Source: an uncultured Eubacterium sp. (GTDB lineage Bacteria > Bacillota > Clostridia > Lachnospirales > Lachnospiraceae). From it: a DNA stretch of 64,000 nt. The position numbers were made by a program, and so were the translations under genes. The stretch spans positions 1 to 64,000 of the forward strand of contig CAPAOV010000003.1 of the NCBI GenBank assembly GCA_948579355.1, in the 5' to 3' direction. Within the stretch, counting starts at the first letter, position 1; every line of letters starts with the position of its first letter. Of the stretch, positions 16,674 through 25,449 are shown in pieces. The notes under the pieces were generated by a model that did not search any database, was not told the origin of the DNA, and was given only the letters and a program-made list of their open reading frames with translations.

Positions 16674-17687
16674 TCACAATTTATGCTTCCTTATCTTTTT
16701 AATATTCAAAAAATAATTGTTCATTAAATATAAAAAGTATGCACTTGCAAAACTAACGATAAGGAAAATAATCAAATAGGATTTAAAATAATAACTCAAA
16801 ATAGTCATAATCTTCATATGAATAAGATAAATCCAAAGTGACATCTTCCCAACCAAAGTAATTGATTTCAAAATATGAGCATTAGTTTTTTTATCAAAAA
16901 AAATCGCGACAAAATATAAAATTGTGCAAAATGCCATCCCGGCGATAATTATCGCTATATCTTTTAAAAAAGCACAATTATTATATACTTTTGAAACATA
17001 TACCATCGTTACTAATCCAAAAGCTGCACAAACAATTATCCCATATTGTCTATAAATATTCCCTATAAAGCTTTTTATTTGTTTATCCAATTTCGCATAA
17101 AATACGCCAAGAAGTAGTGCACCTGTAGAAGTGTACCATTGACTTCCAATCCCAAAATTGGAACAAATACATATTTGTATCACCCCTGCCGTCATTAAAA
17201 TTAGGAAAGCAGTCCAAAACTTATCCTTATTCTTGTCCAGCATGGAAAATACAAGTAAAAACAAAACATTAAATATTAAAACAAAAAAGATATACCACAT
17301 AATGGGGTCACTAGTATTAAACAAGATGGAAAAAAACATCTTCTTTAAACCTCCCCCACTCACTCGGTATAAAGTAATTTCAGATACAAAACTGACAAGC
17401 AGGAATGGTATATAAATTCTCACAACTTTCCTGAGAAGCCAATGTTTCTTGTTTCCAAAACCTTTATGTACATATGAAATACAAGTACCATATCCGGAGA
17501 GAAAGGCAAAAAGCGCAGCACCAAAAAAGCCAACACTCCGAAACACACCTGAGACTGAAATAATCTCCGCATATCTATAATAATGTCCAATTAATACAAA
17601 TAGAACCGCAACTGTTTTCAGGCAATTACATGTCTCAACACATAAACAGGTGCTCTGTTCTTCAAAATTGTCCCCCCGGCATTCCAT
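16674..17687 (-). CDS. acyltransferase family 3 (OafA/YrhL-like) membrane protein
   Basis: This 337-residue polytopic protein has the ATG after AGGAGGTGTCAGG. Near the N terminus, FVLIGHYYR holds the conserved His of acyltransferase family 3, followed by GFFGAALFAFLSGYG and a conserved Arg loop RKVVRIYIPFLLVS. About ten membrane helices follow. These proteins O-acylate sugars of surface polysaccharides at the membrane. It is the distal end of the polysaccharide locus, and the AT-rich composition matches that locus. Confidence 0.85.
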   Translation of the reverse strand: MECRGDNFEEQSTCLCVETCNCLKTVAVLFVLIGHYYRYAEIISVSGVFRSVGFFGAALFAFLSGYGTCISYVHKGFGNKKHWLLRKVVRIYIPFLLVSFVSEITLYRVSGGGLKKMFFSILFNTSDPIMWYIFFVLIFNVLFLLVFSMLDKNKDKFWTAFLILMTAGVIQICICSNFGIGSQWYTSTGALLLGVFYAKLDKQIKSFIGNIYRQYGIIVCAAFGLVTMVYVSKVYNNCAFLKDIAIIIAGMAFCTILYFVAIFFDKKTNAHILKSITLVGKMSLWIYLIHMKIMTILSYYFKSYLIIFLIVSFASAYFLYLMNNYFLNIKKIRKHKL

Positions 17688-17713
17688 CCTGACACCTCCT
17701 CTAATTGTACTTT

Positions 17714-18208
17714 TTATAAATTTTGTTTTACTTTATTAAAACCAACTACAGTACATCCATCTGCAATATCTTTTGTAACTACAGCATTTGCACCGATTTT
17801 AACCCGATTCCCGATTGATATGTCCCCAATTATTTTTGCTCCTGCTCCAATGAAAACATCATTTCCAATTTTAGGTGCCCGTTCTGATTTTGTTTCATCA
17901 ATTCCTATCGTCACCTGATGCATGATTGTACAATTCTCCCCAATCTCTGCCTTTCCAGAAATCACAATTCCAAACCGGTGTGGTAATCTTAATCCTCCTC
18001 CCACTCTGATTTCCAATGGAAAATGATTTATCTTATTCACCGTCATCTTGATTAATATACGAAATACAATATCCGCGCACCTGAAAAAGAATCTGTTCCT
18101 GTTAGCATGACAATAGCAGCCCCACCTGAATATATAAATAAACAGTTTGTTTCTTAAATCCCTGTTCCGCTCTAAGTCCATATGAATAATCTTTATGACA
18201 TCTTTCAT
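17714..18208 (-). CDS. hexapeptide-repeat acetyltransferase (serine acetyltransferase-like)
   Basis: This 164-residue protein has left-handed beta-helix repeats in its second half (GLRLPHRFGIVISGKAEIG, NCTIMHQVTIG, KIGNDVFIGAGAKIIGDISIG, KIGANAVVTKDI). This is closest to the CysE-like subgroup common in polysaccharide loci, with the catalytic His in IMHQVTIG. It probably transfers acetyl groups to a sugar or amino-sugar. A true serine acetyltransferase would be longer at the N terminus. Confidence 0.8.
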   Translation of the reverse strand: MKDVIKIIHMDLERNRDLRNKLFIYIFRWGCYCHANRNRFFFRCADIVFRILIKMTVNKINHFPLEIRVGGGLRLPHRFGIVISGKAEIGENCTIMHQVTIGIDETKSERAPKIGNDVFIGAGAKIIGDISIGNRVKIGANAVVTKDIADGCTVVGFNKVKQNL

Positions 18209-18243
18209 AATTTAAATTCCTTTTATAACTATGTCTTAATAAA

Positions 18244-19746
18244 CTAAGTGCCAAAATCCTCTTTAAGCATTCTAAAGACAGATATCATTACAAGAAATGC
18301 AATAATGGCCAATGGCAAACCCGTAATATAACAGAGTGATCTTATGGCTTTTGCTCCGCCAACCTGAAGTATAACAAAAGCAATTACGGCAGCGACTACT
18401 GCCCATACAATTCTAAGCCAGCGCGGAGCCGAGCTATCTCCATCAGTCTGTTTTGCAGTCATCTCGGCCGTCGCATATGCACTTGAGTCCATTGTTGTTG
18501 CCAGAAACACAAAAGAGATTATTAATAAAATAATCATAAACCCTTTGGATATCGGCAGATTGCCAAGAAGAGCAATAATCGCACCAGCCTCATCCCCTTT
18601 AGCAAGAAAAGAAGATACATCAACAGACCCAGACACCTGAGCCTGAAGCGCAAAATTTCCAAAAGTTGCCATAGCAATCCAGCATCCTAATGTACATAGA
18701 ACTAGCTGCCCAAATGCAATTTCTTTTAATTTTCTGCCCTTAGATATTTTTGCAGTAAAAACACCGATAAGAGGCATATATACAAAATAACATGCCCAAT
18801 AACTAAATGTCCACCCCTTTACAAAACTACCGCCTCCATAAGCATCGGTATATGTATTTAAACGTATAAAATTCTGAAAAAACAATCCCACTGTATTAAT
18901 TTCAGAAGAAAACACTTGAGTCAATCCCACTATAATCCCAAAAACAGCCATAAAAATAAATGCTGATGTAATATTTAGATTACTGAGTCTTTTAATACCT
19001 TTTTTAAGTCCTAAATATACACTAGTACCAAAAATAGCAATCCATATGCATAAAATTACGATTTGTATCATCGTTTTATATTCATCTGACAGACCAAAAA
19101 CATTTTGTACCAAAGCAACTAAAAGGGGCATTCCTGTTCCAATAGAAATAACCGGTGCAAAAACAGCGCCACAAATAGCAATAATATCTGCCAAAAATCC
19201 AACCGGCTTCCCCCAGCTTTTCTTTGTAATCGCCTTGATACCTTCACTAACAGTTGATTTTTTCCCCTTTCGATTGTATAAAGCATACCCAATAGCCACA
19301 GTTACTGGTACATAAATGCACCATGCATTTGGCCCCCAGTGAAAGTGTGCATACATCTGTCCGTACTCATAAGCTCTGGCAGCAGAATCACCGGTAACAA
19401 GCGCTTCCTGTGAAACACAATAGACCGGCTCAAGAAATCCATATACAATCAGCCACGCACCACAACTTGTCGTAAACATCATCCCTGCCCATGAAAGCGT
19501 ACTAAAAGATGGTTTGCAGTTTTCTCCGCCAAGTTTTACATCTTTATATTTACCGAACATAAGCCATAACGAAAATAATAAACAGCATATATCCGCAAAT
19601 ATGAAAAGCCAGCCAAAACTATCAATACAACCATCATATATAGTATCTATCATTCCTTGTAACATGTTCAGGTTCGTTGCTATCGCTGCAACAACAAGAA
19701 GAAGAATAATTAAGGATGGAAAAAAAAATTTCTTATCAACTTTCAT
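18244..19746 (-). CDS. BCCT family transporter (betaine/carnitine/choline type)
   Basis: This 500-residue protein has about 12 membrane helices. Family marks are FGKYKDVKLG after helix 2, WAGMMFTTSCGAWLIVYGFLEP, HWGPNAWCIYVPVTVAIGYALYNRKG and the signature-like SYWACYFVYMPLIGVFTAKIS. The BCCT family moves quaternary ammonium compounds. The usual substrate box W-x-W-W is reduced to FSYWACYF, so the substrate may be atypical. The ATG follows the upstream ATP-grasp stop directly (TAAATG), which ties the two functions together. Confidence 0.85.
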   Translation of the reverse strand: MKVDKKFFFPSLIILLLVVAAIATNLNMLQGMIDTIYDGCIDSFGWLFIFADICCLLFSLWLMFGKYKDVKLGGENCKPSFSTLSWAGMMFTTSCGAWLIVYGFLEPVYCVSQEALVTGDSAARAYEYGQMYAHFHWGPNAWCIYVPVTVAIGYALYNRKGKKSTVSEGIKAITKKSWGKPVGFLADIIAICGAVFAPVISIGTGMPLLVALVQNVFGLSDEYKTMIQIVILCIWIAIFGTSVYLGLKKGIKRLSNLNITSAFIFMAVFGIIVGLTQVFSSEINTVGLFFQNFIRLNTYTDAYGGGSFVKGWTFSYWACYFVYMPLIGVFTAKISKGRKLKEIAFGQLVLCTLGCWIAMATFGNFALQAQVSGSVDVSSFLAKGDEAGAIIALLGNLPISKGFMIILLIISFVFLATTMDSSAYATAEMTAKQTDGDSSAPRWLRIVWAVVAAVIAFVILQVGGAKAIRSLCYITGLPLAIIAFLVMISVFRMLKEDFGT

Positions 19747-21024
19747 TTAATACGCCTCTAATCCCTTTCTGTAATTCTCTTTTAAATAGTCAAAATCTGT
19801 ATATCTAATAATCATATTCTCTCCATTTTCATCCAAAATACTTATTGCCGCATTTATCTGCTCAATCTTATTGCAAAGACTATCGCAGTCATCTGCAGAA
19901 ATTCCTACCACTCCAACCGGCCTGTGAACAGGAAAATCTTCCCCCACACTGTGCAGCGAATAGTAGCTCACTCCGGGTATTTTTAGGATTTCATCAATTC
20001 CACTGATGCTGCCAATAATTCCCGCCTTGCATGTCCACAAAGAATAGCCACATCCGCATTTTTTATATGCATGCTGCTGTTCCTCAGGCAGCATATCAAC
20101 TGTATTTTTAATACCGCGTGAATAATCAACCATCCACTTAATAGTGTCAAAGCCAAATATATCCGGGTAAGTCACAAAAGGCATGTCCCCAGGCAGTCGA
20201 TAGCCCATTTCAATAACATAAAAATGACCGTCCTCATCCAGCATTGCCTGCACCCATGCGATTCCCTCCCTGCAACCTATCTCTTTTAAAACTTTTTCGA
20301 TGGCAGGATTAATCTCACTCATAAATTGCTCAACATGATTTGTAACAGTGGTTGACAACGAATATAGATTTTTCAATTCTCCCGGCTGCGCTTCCATAGC
20401 ATTCAAAGCAATCTGTCTGATTTCGCCATCTGCAATCGCATAGTAACTATACCACTCTCTGCCATGCAGCATTCTTTCAACAACTATTTTGGGATTTTTA
20501 GATAAGCTTCTTGCATATCGATAAGCCTCTATCAGCTCTGCCTTGTTGTGACAATATGTAATTCCCCTATTGCCACTCATATCAACCGGCTTAACAACAA
20601 CGGGAAATATAACTGCATCCAATTCATCATCAGTCAAATCATCCGATAAATAATAATCCTTAGCTACCGGAACATTTAATTTTTGACAAACGAGTTTAAA
20701 GTCAGCTTTATCGCGTGAATAGTGCCATGCTTCCGGCGTGCAATAGGTGGGAAGATTAAGCCTTTTGCAAAGTTCCATTGTCATTTCAAGATTAAATTCA
20801 CTCACTCCACATATAACTGCTGTTACACCCTCCTTTTTACATTTAATCTCCAACTCGTCCAATTCACAGGTATTAATCATCCAGTACTCGTCAGAAATCA
20901 ATTTTGCTGTTGATTTCTCTGGCGGAAGATAATCTGTTACAATAGTATACACACCCTCCGACTTCGCATAATTAATTATTTCCTTGCTGGCCAGACTGGT
21001 TCCTAACATCAATAATTTCTCCAT
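19747..21024 (-). CDS. ATP-grasp domain protein (carboxylate-amine ligase-like), first copy
   Basis: This 425-residue protein starts at the ATG at 21024, 5 bases after GGAGG; the ATG 12 bases earlier contains the ribosome site itself. It has an N-terminal Rossmann-like MEKLLMLGTSLASKEIINYA. The ATP-grasp core has FPVVVKPVDMSGNRGITY, IVVERMLHGREW and a metal site in FYVIEMGYRLPGD. It resembles the enzymes that form amide bonds between a carboxylate and an amine with ATP hydrolysis. It is the first gene after a promoter that lies beyond the HTH-RmlA gene and is followed directly by the BCCT transporter gene. The substrate is unknown. Confidence 0.85.
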   Translation of the reverse strand: MEKLLMLGTSLASKEIINYAKSEGVYTIVTDYLPPEKSTAKLISDEYWMINTCELDELEIKCKKEGVTAVICGVSEFNLEMTMELCKRLNLPTYCTPEAWHYSRDKADFKLVCQKLNVPVAKDYYLSDDLTDDELDAVIFPVVVKPVDMSGNRGITYCHNKAELIEAYRYARSLSKNPKIVVERMLHGREWYSYYAIADGEIRQIALNAMEAQPGELKNLYSLSTTVTNHVEQFMSEINPAIEKVLKEIGCREGIAWVQAMLDEDGHFYVIEMGYRLPGDMPFVTYPDIFGFDTIKWMVDYSRGIKNTVDMLPEEQQHAYKKCGCGYSLWTCKAGIIGSISGIDEILKIPGVSYYSLHSVGEDFPVHRPVGVVGISADDCDSLCNKIEQINAAISILDENGENMIIRYTDFDYLKENYRKGLEAY

Positions 21025-21066
21025 ATAAACCTCCATCGGATAAGATTTCTCTTCTTTGCTATAATC

Positions 21067-21106
21067 ATTATACTATCAAAACTTCATTTGCCAATCGACT
21101 GTCAGT
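21067..21106 (-). promoter_or_regulatory. internal promoter before the ATP-grasp/BCCT genes, with a small palindrome
   Basis: On the minus strand TTGGCA (21089-21094) and TATAAT (21067-21072) are 16 bp apart. The palindrome ACTGTCAGT lies at 21098-21106, just upstream of the -35 box. It sits in the 110-bp gap after the gene for the HTH-RmlA regulator, a natural target for that protein. Confidence 0.5.
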
Positions 21107-21134
21107 TTACCTAGTGCCGCGGAATATAACTCTA

Positions 21135-22031
21135 TCAAATAAGGTTTCTATTCTTAGCAATCTCAGCAATCTCATATATTTTATATCCCATCATATTTTC
21201 CAGATAGCGTATAAAAAAAGCCGTCTGGAAAACATCTTCCTTAGTTTTTATTGAGTACTCTATCATCCCATTCCCCATCGGCTCCGCATATAACTGATTT
21301 CTTTCTACCAGAGTTTCATAATTAAATACACAGTTCAAATCTTCGAAACGATTTACAGGAACAAAACATATTGGTATACAATAGCAGTTCCCCTCATCAT
21401 TTAACCGCAGAACCTTTAAATTATTAAAATCTGCACAACACTTATTTCCGCCTTTCCCTTTATATACAGTAAGTGCAGATATCTTATTTTCTTTGGACAT
21501 CGCCCTCTGGAAATACTTTGTCAAATTTGAGCCGTATAGAAACGGCTCATCATAGACAACCATTGTGTTCCCTCTTTTTAGCTCGGACAAATCACCGATA
21601 AAGTTTACACTCAATCCGTACTCTGAGCCATCCGCAATGCACTCTCTGATAAATTTCTTATCCCGTTCCGGACACAAGATATTAATATGCCGTACTCCGG
21701 CAAGCATAAAATAACTAAGCAGAAAGTAAACCATAGGTTTACCATATATCAATGTCCCGGAAAAAATATGATTGGGATTCTCTTTGAGCACTAAGAGGCC
21801 CTGCCATGATTTTTCAAGAAATGTTATATTGCCCTCAAGAAGATTGTCAACATCACAATTAAGAACCAGAGACAATTCAGTTATAATCGCAATATCAGGT
21901 ACACTCAATCCCCGTTCCCACTTGGAAACAGCTTTATCTGTCACTCCTAGTGTAGCAGCCAAATCACGCTGGGTATAACCTATCCTGTTTCTTAGTTTCC
22001 TGATTGCCTCACCTGTCTTCTTTGCATCCAT
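21135..22031 (-). CDS. XRE-type HTH regulator fused to a degenerate RmlA-like nucleotidyltransferase domain
   Basis: This is a 298-residue protein. Residues about 9-65 are a clear XRE HTH (IRKLRNRIGYTQRDLAATLG, VSKWERGLSVPDI). From about 72 to the end it follows glucose-1-phosphate thymidylyltransferase RmlA: GKPMVYFLLSYFMLAGVRHINIL, DGSEYGLSVNFIGD, VVYDEPFLYGSNLTKYFQRA and a C-terminal TAFFIRYLENMMGYKIYEIAEIA. The catalytic parts are lost. The GG-x-GTRL loop is LKENPNHIFSG, and the GDN metal Asp motif is YDEP. It is therefore probably a ligand-sensing regulator, not an enzyme. It overlaps the upstream aminotransferase-like gene by 23 bp. No rmlBCD genes are in the window. Confidence 0.85.
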   Translation of the reverse strand: MDAKKTGEAIRKLRNRIGYTQRDLAATLGVTDKAVSKWERGLSVPDIAIITELSLVLNCDVDNLLEGNITFLEKSWQGLLVLKENPNHIFSGTLIYGKPMVYFLLSYFMLAGVRHINILCPERDKKFIRECIADGSEYGLSVNFIGDLSELKRGNTMVVYDEPFLYGSNLTKYFQRAMSKENKISALTVYKGKGGNKCCADFNNLKVLRLNDEGNCYCIPICFVPVNRFEDLNCVFNYETLVERNQLYAEPMGNGMIEYSIKTKEDVFQTAFFIRYLENMMGYKIYEIAEIAKNRNLI

Positions 22032-22989
22032 AGACCAGCCGTTCCCCCTCCCTATGAATCAAAGTATAAACTATTTTTTTCATGTCATCAATATCATACC
22101 TCTGATCAACTGGCAATGGCAGTATATTCCTTGCCATATCATACTCCGGCTCGTCTTTATCACAACGTTCAAATACAGAGGGCCAGAGTGTGGGAATATA
22201 TATTTTTTCAGCCTGTAAGAATTTTCTTATCTCGTCACCGTTTTCTATATACATCGGATACATAAATGCACCATCGGGAACAGTTAGGGCCAATTTATTA
22301 TCATTACCAAGCTTCTCATGCAAATATAAAAAATTTTCTTTCCGCTTATTCTTCACCATATCATAATCAATCCCACGCAGCAAATTTTCCGTCAACTTTG
22401 ACATCTTTTTGAGTTGTTCTTTTTCAAAAAGCCGGTTATTATCTACATACTCAGAATAAAATTCCGATGCCGTTCTCTCAAAACGCCCCAGCAGAAAACG
22501 CATGCGGTCAAACGATTCATCTTGTGGAAGTTCTCTGTCCAGTTGCGTATCTGTATAAAGGAGCGCACCATCCGAAACACCAAAGAATTTACGACAGGTA
22601 TAAAGCGTATCTACACCCTCTATAGGCAATTGAAAATACGCCTGAGCCTCATCCACGATTATTCTGTCATATTTATTTTTTAGCTCCTGAATATAATCAT
22701 TAGAAAGCTGCCCATAGAAATTAACTACATAGAGCCATTCATTATCCAACAAATCGAAATTTACCAATTTAAAATCTAAGCCAATGGAATAATAACGAAC
22801 CGAAACATGATATTGTTTCAAAACCCGGTCACACGAATCACACATGAACTTAGGCATGGCAATAGCCCGGATTTTCTTTGCCTCAAGTAAATACGCCAGC
22901 GCATTCCTGCCGCAATTTAGTTTTAGCGCCTCTTCATGCAGCATCCCCTTATGGTATCTTTCAAATTCAATATATCCGCCTATTTCCAC
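22009..22989 (-). CDS. PLP-dependent aminotransferase-like protein (fold type I, DegT-like)
   Basis: This 326-residue protein has a GTG start after AAGGAGAAG. The pattern LKLNCGRNALAYLLEAKKIRAI, VVNFYGQLS, RIIVDEAQAYF and TCRKFFGVSDGALLY follows the cofactor-binding order of DegT/aminotransferase proteins: phosphate-binding region, Asp binding the pyridine N in DEAQ, and the probable Schiff-base Lys in RKFFG. It is shorter than a typical DegT enzyme (about 370) and diverged. It probably modifies a sugar nucleotide or amino acid in the polysaccharide pathway. The substrate is unknown. Confidence 0.68.
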   Translation of the reverse strand: MEIGGYIEFERYHKGMLHEEALKLNCGRNALAYLLEAKKIRAIAMPKFMCDSCDRVLKQYHVSVRYYSIGLDFKLVNFDLLDNEWLYVVNFYGQLSNDYIQELKNKYDRIIVDEAQAYFQLPIEGVDTLYTCRKFFGVSDGALLYTDTQLDRELPQDESFDRMRFLLGRFERTASEFYSEYVDNNRLFEKEQLKKMSKLTENLLRGIDYDMVKNKRKENFLYLHEKLGNDNKLALTVPDGAFMYPMYIENGDEIRKFLQAEKIYIPTLWPSVFERCDKDEPEYDMARNILPLPVDQRYDIDDMKKIVYTLIHREGERLVYGCKEDR

Positions 22990-23013
22990 AATTTCTTCTC
23001 CTTAAAGATATGC

Positions 23014-24219
23014 TTACTTTTTCCTATTAATCAAACGTCTTACATATATTGGTATCTTTTTTATGTATTTAGGTAAAAAATATAATCTGGCTGATAATGT
23101 AGATGGCAGTTTCATTCCACATTTCCTACAGTAATCATAAAGGTCTACAGCAAACGCATTTCTTCTCTTATCAATTGCAAGTTTACATTTTTCACGATAC
23201 GAAATTTTATTCCACATTTTTAAATCAAATGAATCTGCATACTCATCAATTTTGCCCATTGCTTCTAATGCTAACAATGTTCTTGTACATTTTACACAAC
23301 AAGAGCAATTTTCCACAGAGTCATTTTTACAGCACACATTTAGATATTTCTTAGCGATTTTCCAATCAGAAATATTTTCTGTCTTCTGAGTTCTTTTAAA
23401 CTGGTACCCATCACTGGATAATTGGCAAACCCCCGTAGATAATAATGGTATCGCTACCGGGTCGGCATACTCAGCAAAACTCCGCTTTCTGGCTGCTGTA
23501 CCAAATTCTACCGTTTCACCATAACTATAGGAACTAGATATGTAATACTTTCCAATTGCCTTTTCAAGAGCAAGAACACACGAATAAATAGAAAAAAAGG
23601 ATGCCTGATCATCAAGCTGGGGCAGAAAACAATGTAAATTCGAATCAACCATATAAAAAGACAGACCAATATGCTCCGCTGCACTCATGTTTATTTCACA
23701 GCGTTTTTCAAATATTTTACGAGTCATTTCATCATAGTAATCGCCATTCCAGCCACAATTAAGCATAAAAAGCGCATTTATTTTGTAAGCTGGTTCATTT
23801 TCTAACTCATACCACCTATAGATTGTTGAAAGGCAGTCTACACCGCAGGAAATCCCTGTACCAATGAGCTTATGTTCTCCAGCAGCTTCTTTAAAACCTT
23901 GTACCATAACAGACACAGGCTCAAGGTTTTCTGAAAATGAGCAAAGAATCGCCTGCAAATAGTCATTTATATTATAATACAATTTTTTTGAAACATAACC
24001 ATGTATTTTTAAATCTGTATGATAATACATGCACATATACAAAGGCAACGGTAAAAAAGCATCGTAAACATCTGTTGTCAGCATATCTTCATTTTCATTT
24101 TTTACAGCTATCCACATAGTCGTTTCATTATCAGTTCTGTTAATGTCAGAAGAAATATCAACGATTAACCTTGTCCACTCCCCTAATTTTTCTTTCCTGA
24201 GATTACCTATTTCAATCAT
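23014..24219 (-). CDS. PP-loop (ATP pyrophosphatase)-like protein with a cysteine cluster, function unknown
   Basis: This 401-residue protein is placed at the ATG at 24219, which overlaps the upstream ATP-grasp stop by 8 bp; GTG or TTG codons just upstream are alternatives. In the first half GTGISCGVDCLSTIYRW resembles the PP-loop SGGVDS motif of adenylating ATP pyrophosphatases, with Cys replacing Gly and Ser. Near residue 300, CCKNDSVENCSCCVKCTRTL is a dense cysteine cluster that could bind zinc or an Fe-S cluster, as in QueC-like enzymes. The C terminus is basic. No family is firmly recognised. Its operon position between two ligase-type genes suggests it activates or thiolates a carboxylate, which is an inference. 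Confidence 0.6.
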   Translation of the reverse strand: MIEIGNLRKEKLGEWTRLIVDISSDINRTDNETTMWIAVKNENEDMLTTDVYDAFLPLPLYMCMYYHTDLKIHGYVSKKLYYNINDYLQAILCSFSENLEPVSVMVQGFKEAAGEHKLIGTGISCGVDCLSTIYRWYELENEPAYKINALFMLNCGWNGDYYDEMTRKIFEKRCEINMSAAEHIGLSFYMVDSNLHCFLPQLDDQASFFSIYSCVLALEKAIGKYYISSSYSYGETVEFGTAARKRSFAEYADPVAIPLLSTGVCQLSSDGYQFKRTQKTENISDWKIAKKYLNVCCKNDSVENCSCCVKCTRTLLALEAMGKIDEYADSFDLKMWNKISYREKCKLAIDKRRNAFAVDLYDYCRKCGMKLPSTLSARLYFLPKYIKKIPIYVRRLINRKK

Positions 24220-25417
24220 CACTGTCACCAACCTTTATATTTATATAGCGATTCATACTTCCTAATATTCCCATCATTTCTTTTTGCGTGCTAAACTTTA
24301 AGAATATAATTCCCAAAGCCTTAGCCGCATTATCAAAATACTCTATCCTGTCACCCGGAACTTTGTATTCACACTTCTTTACAATGTACTTTTCTATTTC
24401 ATCAGAGTACTCAATACCATTGTATATACCATCTCTGTCTGTATGAAGATTATATGTGGCATAGAATGGAACTCCCTCCCGGGTGATTACATCGACAGAC
24501 TCACCCATAGCAGATTTTATCGCCATTTCAACAACATCAACGTTAAAAATCATACCGAGCAGGTCTGGTATCATATTTCCGCCATTACGGGGTCCAACAT
24601 CAATTAGCCAAACTTTTCCATTTTCATCAACAACCAGCTCCACATTCATACCGCAGGACTTTATATGAAGTTTATCTACCAGAGTCTGGAGAGTTAACTT
24701 TACGTTCTCTATGTCCTTATTACTAAGCTCCAGCGGAAAACTCTTTCCCACAGGTACTAGTGGGTTGACATTATTATCCCGATGACAATTTAATAGTCCC
24801 CACAAGACAATCTTTCCATTCTCTACAAAAATATCCCCGCCAATAAGGTAAGGATGCTTCTTTTCAATAAATTCCTCTATTATAATGCGATGCGAGCGGG
24901 AAAATTGAAAAGCAAATTCCATAGCCTTATCTAAATTATCCGGATTATGCAATACGGTTATTCCTTTACTTCCAGAAGAATCCACAGGCTTAATAATAAT
25001 AGGAAAATTATATTTCCCTATATCCGCTTTTGCTTCCTCTTTTCCCTCATATCCACAGGATATAGGCGCATTCAATCCATGACTTCTAAGAAATCTCCTG
25101 AATCTGTCCTTATTACATAGAATCTCAACCGATGCATACGGACTAGTCGGCAATCCCATCTTCTCCGCCACATAAGCCGCTGTCGGAGCCGCCGGGTCAG
25201 AGGCATAAGCAAGAACTCCGTCCACACACTCATTCATGGCAATTTTCAGTACTTCTTCCTTTTCAGTAGTACTAACCATATAGAACTTATCGGCATGATT
25301 TTGGCCCGGATTATCAGGCAGATAGTCACAAAGTACCGTATAATATCCAAGTCGCTTGGCTGTTTCAATGGCAATTACCTGCTGTGCAGAACCGCCCAAA
25401 AGCAATATCTTTTTCAC
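24212..25417 (-). CDS. ATP-grasp domain protein (carboxylate-amine ligase-like), second copy
   Basis: This 401-residue protein has N-terminal MKKILLLGGSAQQVIAIETAKRL, then YNFPIIIKPVDSSGSKGITVL (ATP-binding), RIIIEEFIEKKHPYLIGGD and metal ligands in VWLIDVGPRNGGNMIPDLL. It is a paralogue of the ATP-grasp gene at 19.7-21.0 kb but differs in the active-site end (GPRNGGN here, GYRLPGD there), so the two probably use different substrates. It is preceded by a glycosyltransferase gene and overlaps the PP-loop gene. A likely role is to attach an amino acid or similar acid to an amino-sugar. Confidence 0.85.
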   Translation of the reverse strand: MKKILLLGGSAQQVIAIETAKRLGYYTVLCDYLPDNPGQNHADKFYMVSTTEKEEVLKIAMNECVDGVLAYASDPAAPTAAYVAEKMGLPTSPYASVEILCNKDRFRRFLRSHGLNAPISCGYEGKEEAKADIGKYNFPIIIKPVDSSGSKGITVLHNPDNLDKAMEFAFQFSRSHRIIIEEFIEKKHPYLIGGDIFVENGKIVLWGLLNCHRDNNVNPLVPVGKSFPLELSNKDIENVKLTLQTLVDKLHIKSCGMNVELVVDENGKVWLIDVGPRNGGNMIPDLLGMIFNVDVVEMAIKSAMGESVDVITREGVPFYATYNLHTDRDGIYNGIEYSDEIEKYIVKKCEYKVPGDRIEYFDNAAKALGIIFLKFSTQKEMMGILGSMNRYINIKVGDSDD

Positions 25418-25449
25418 TGCCAGTCTTCTCTCCTTATTAAAATTCGGTT

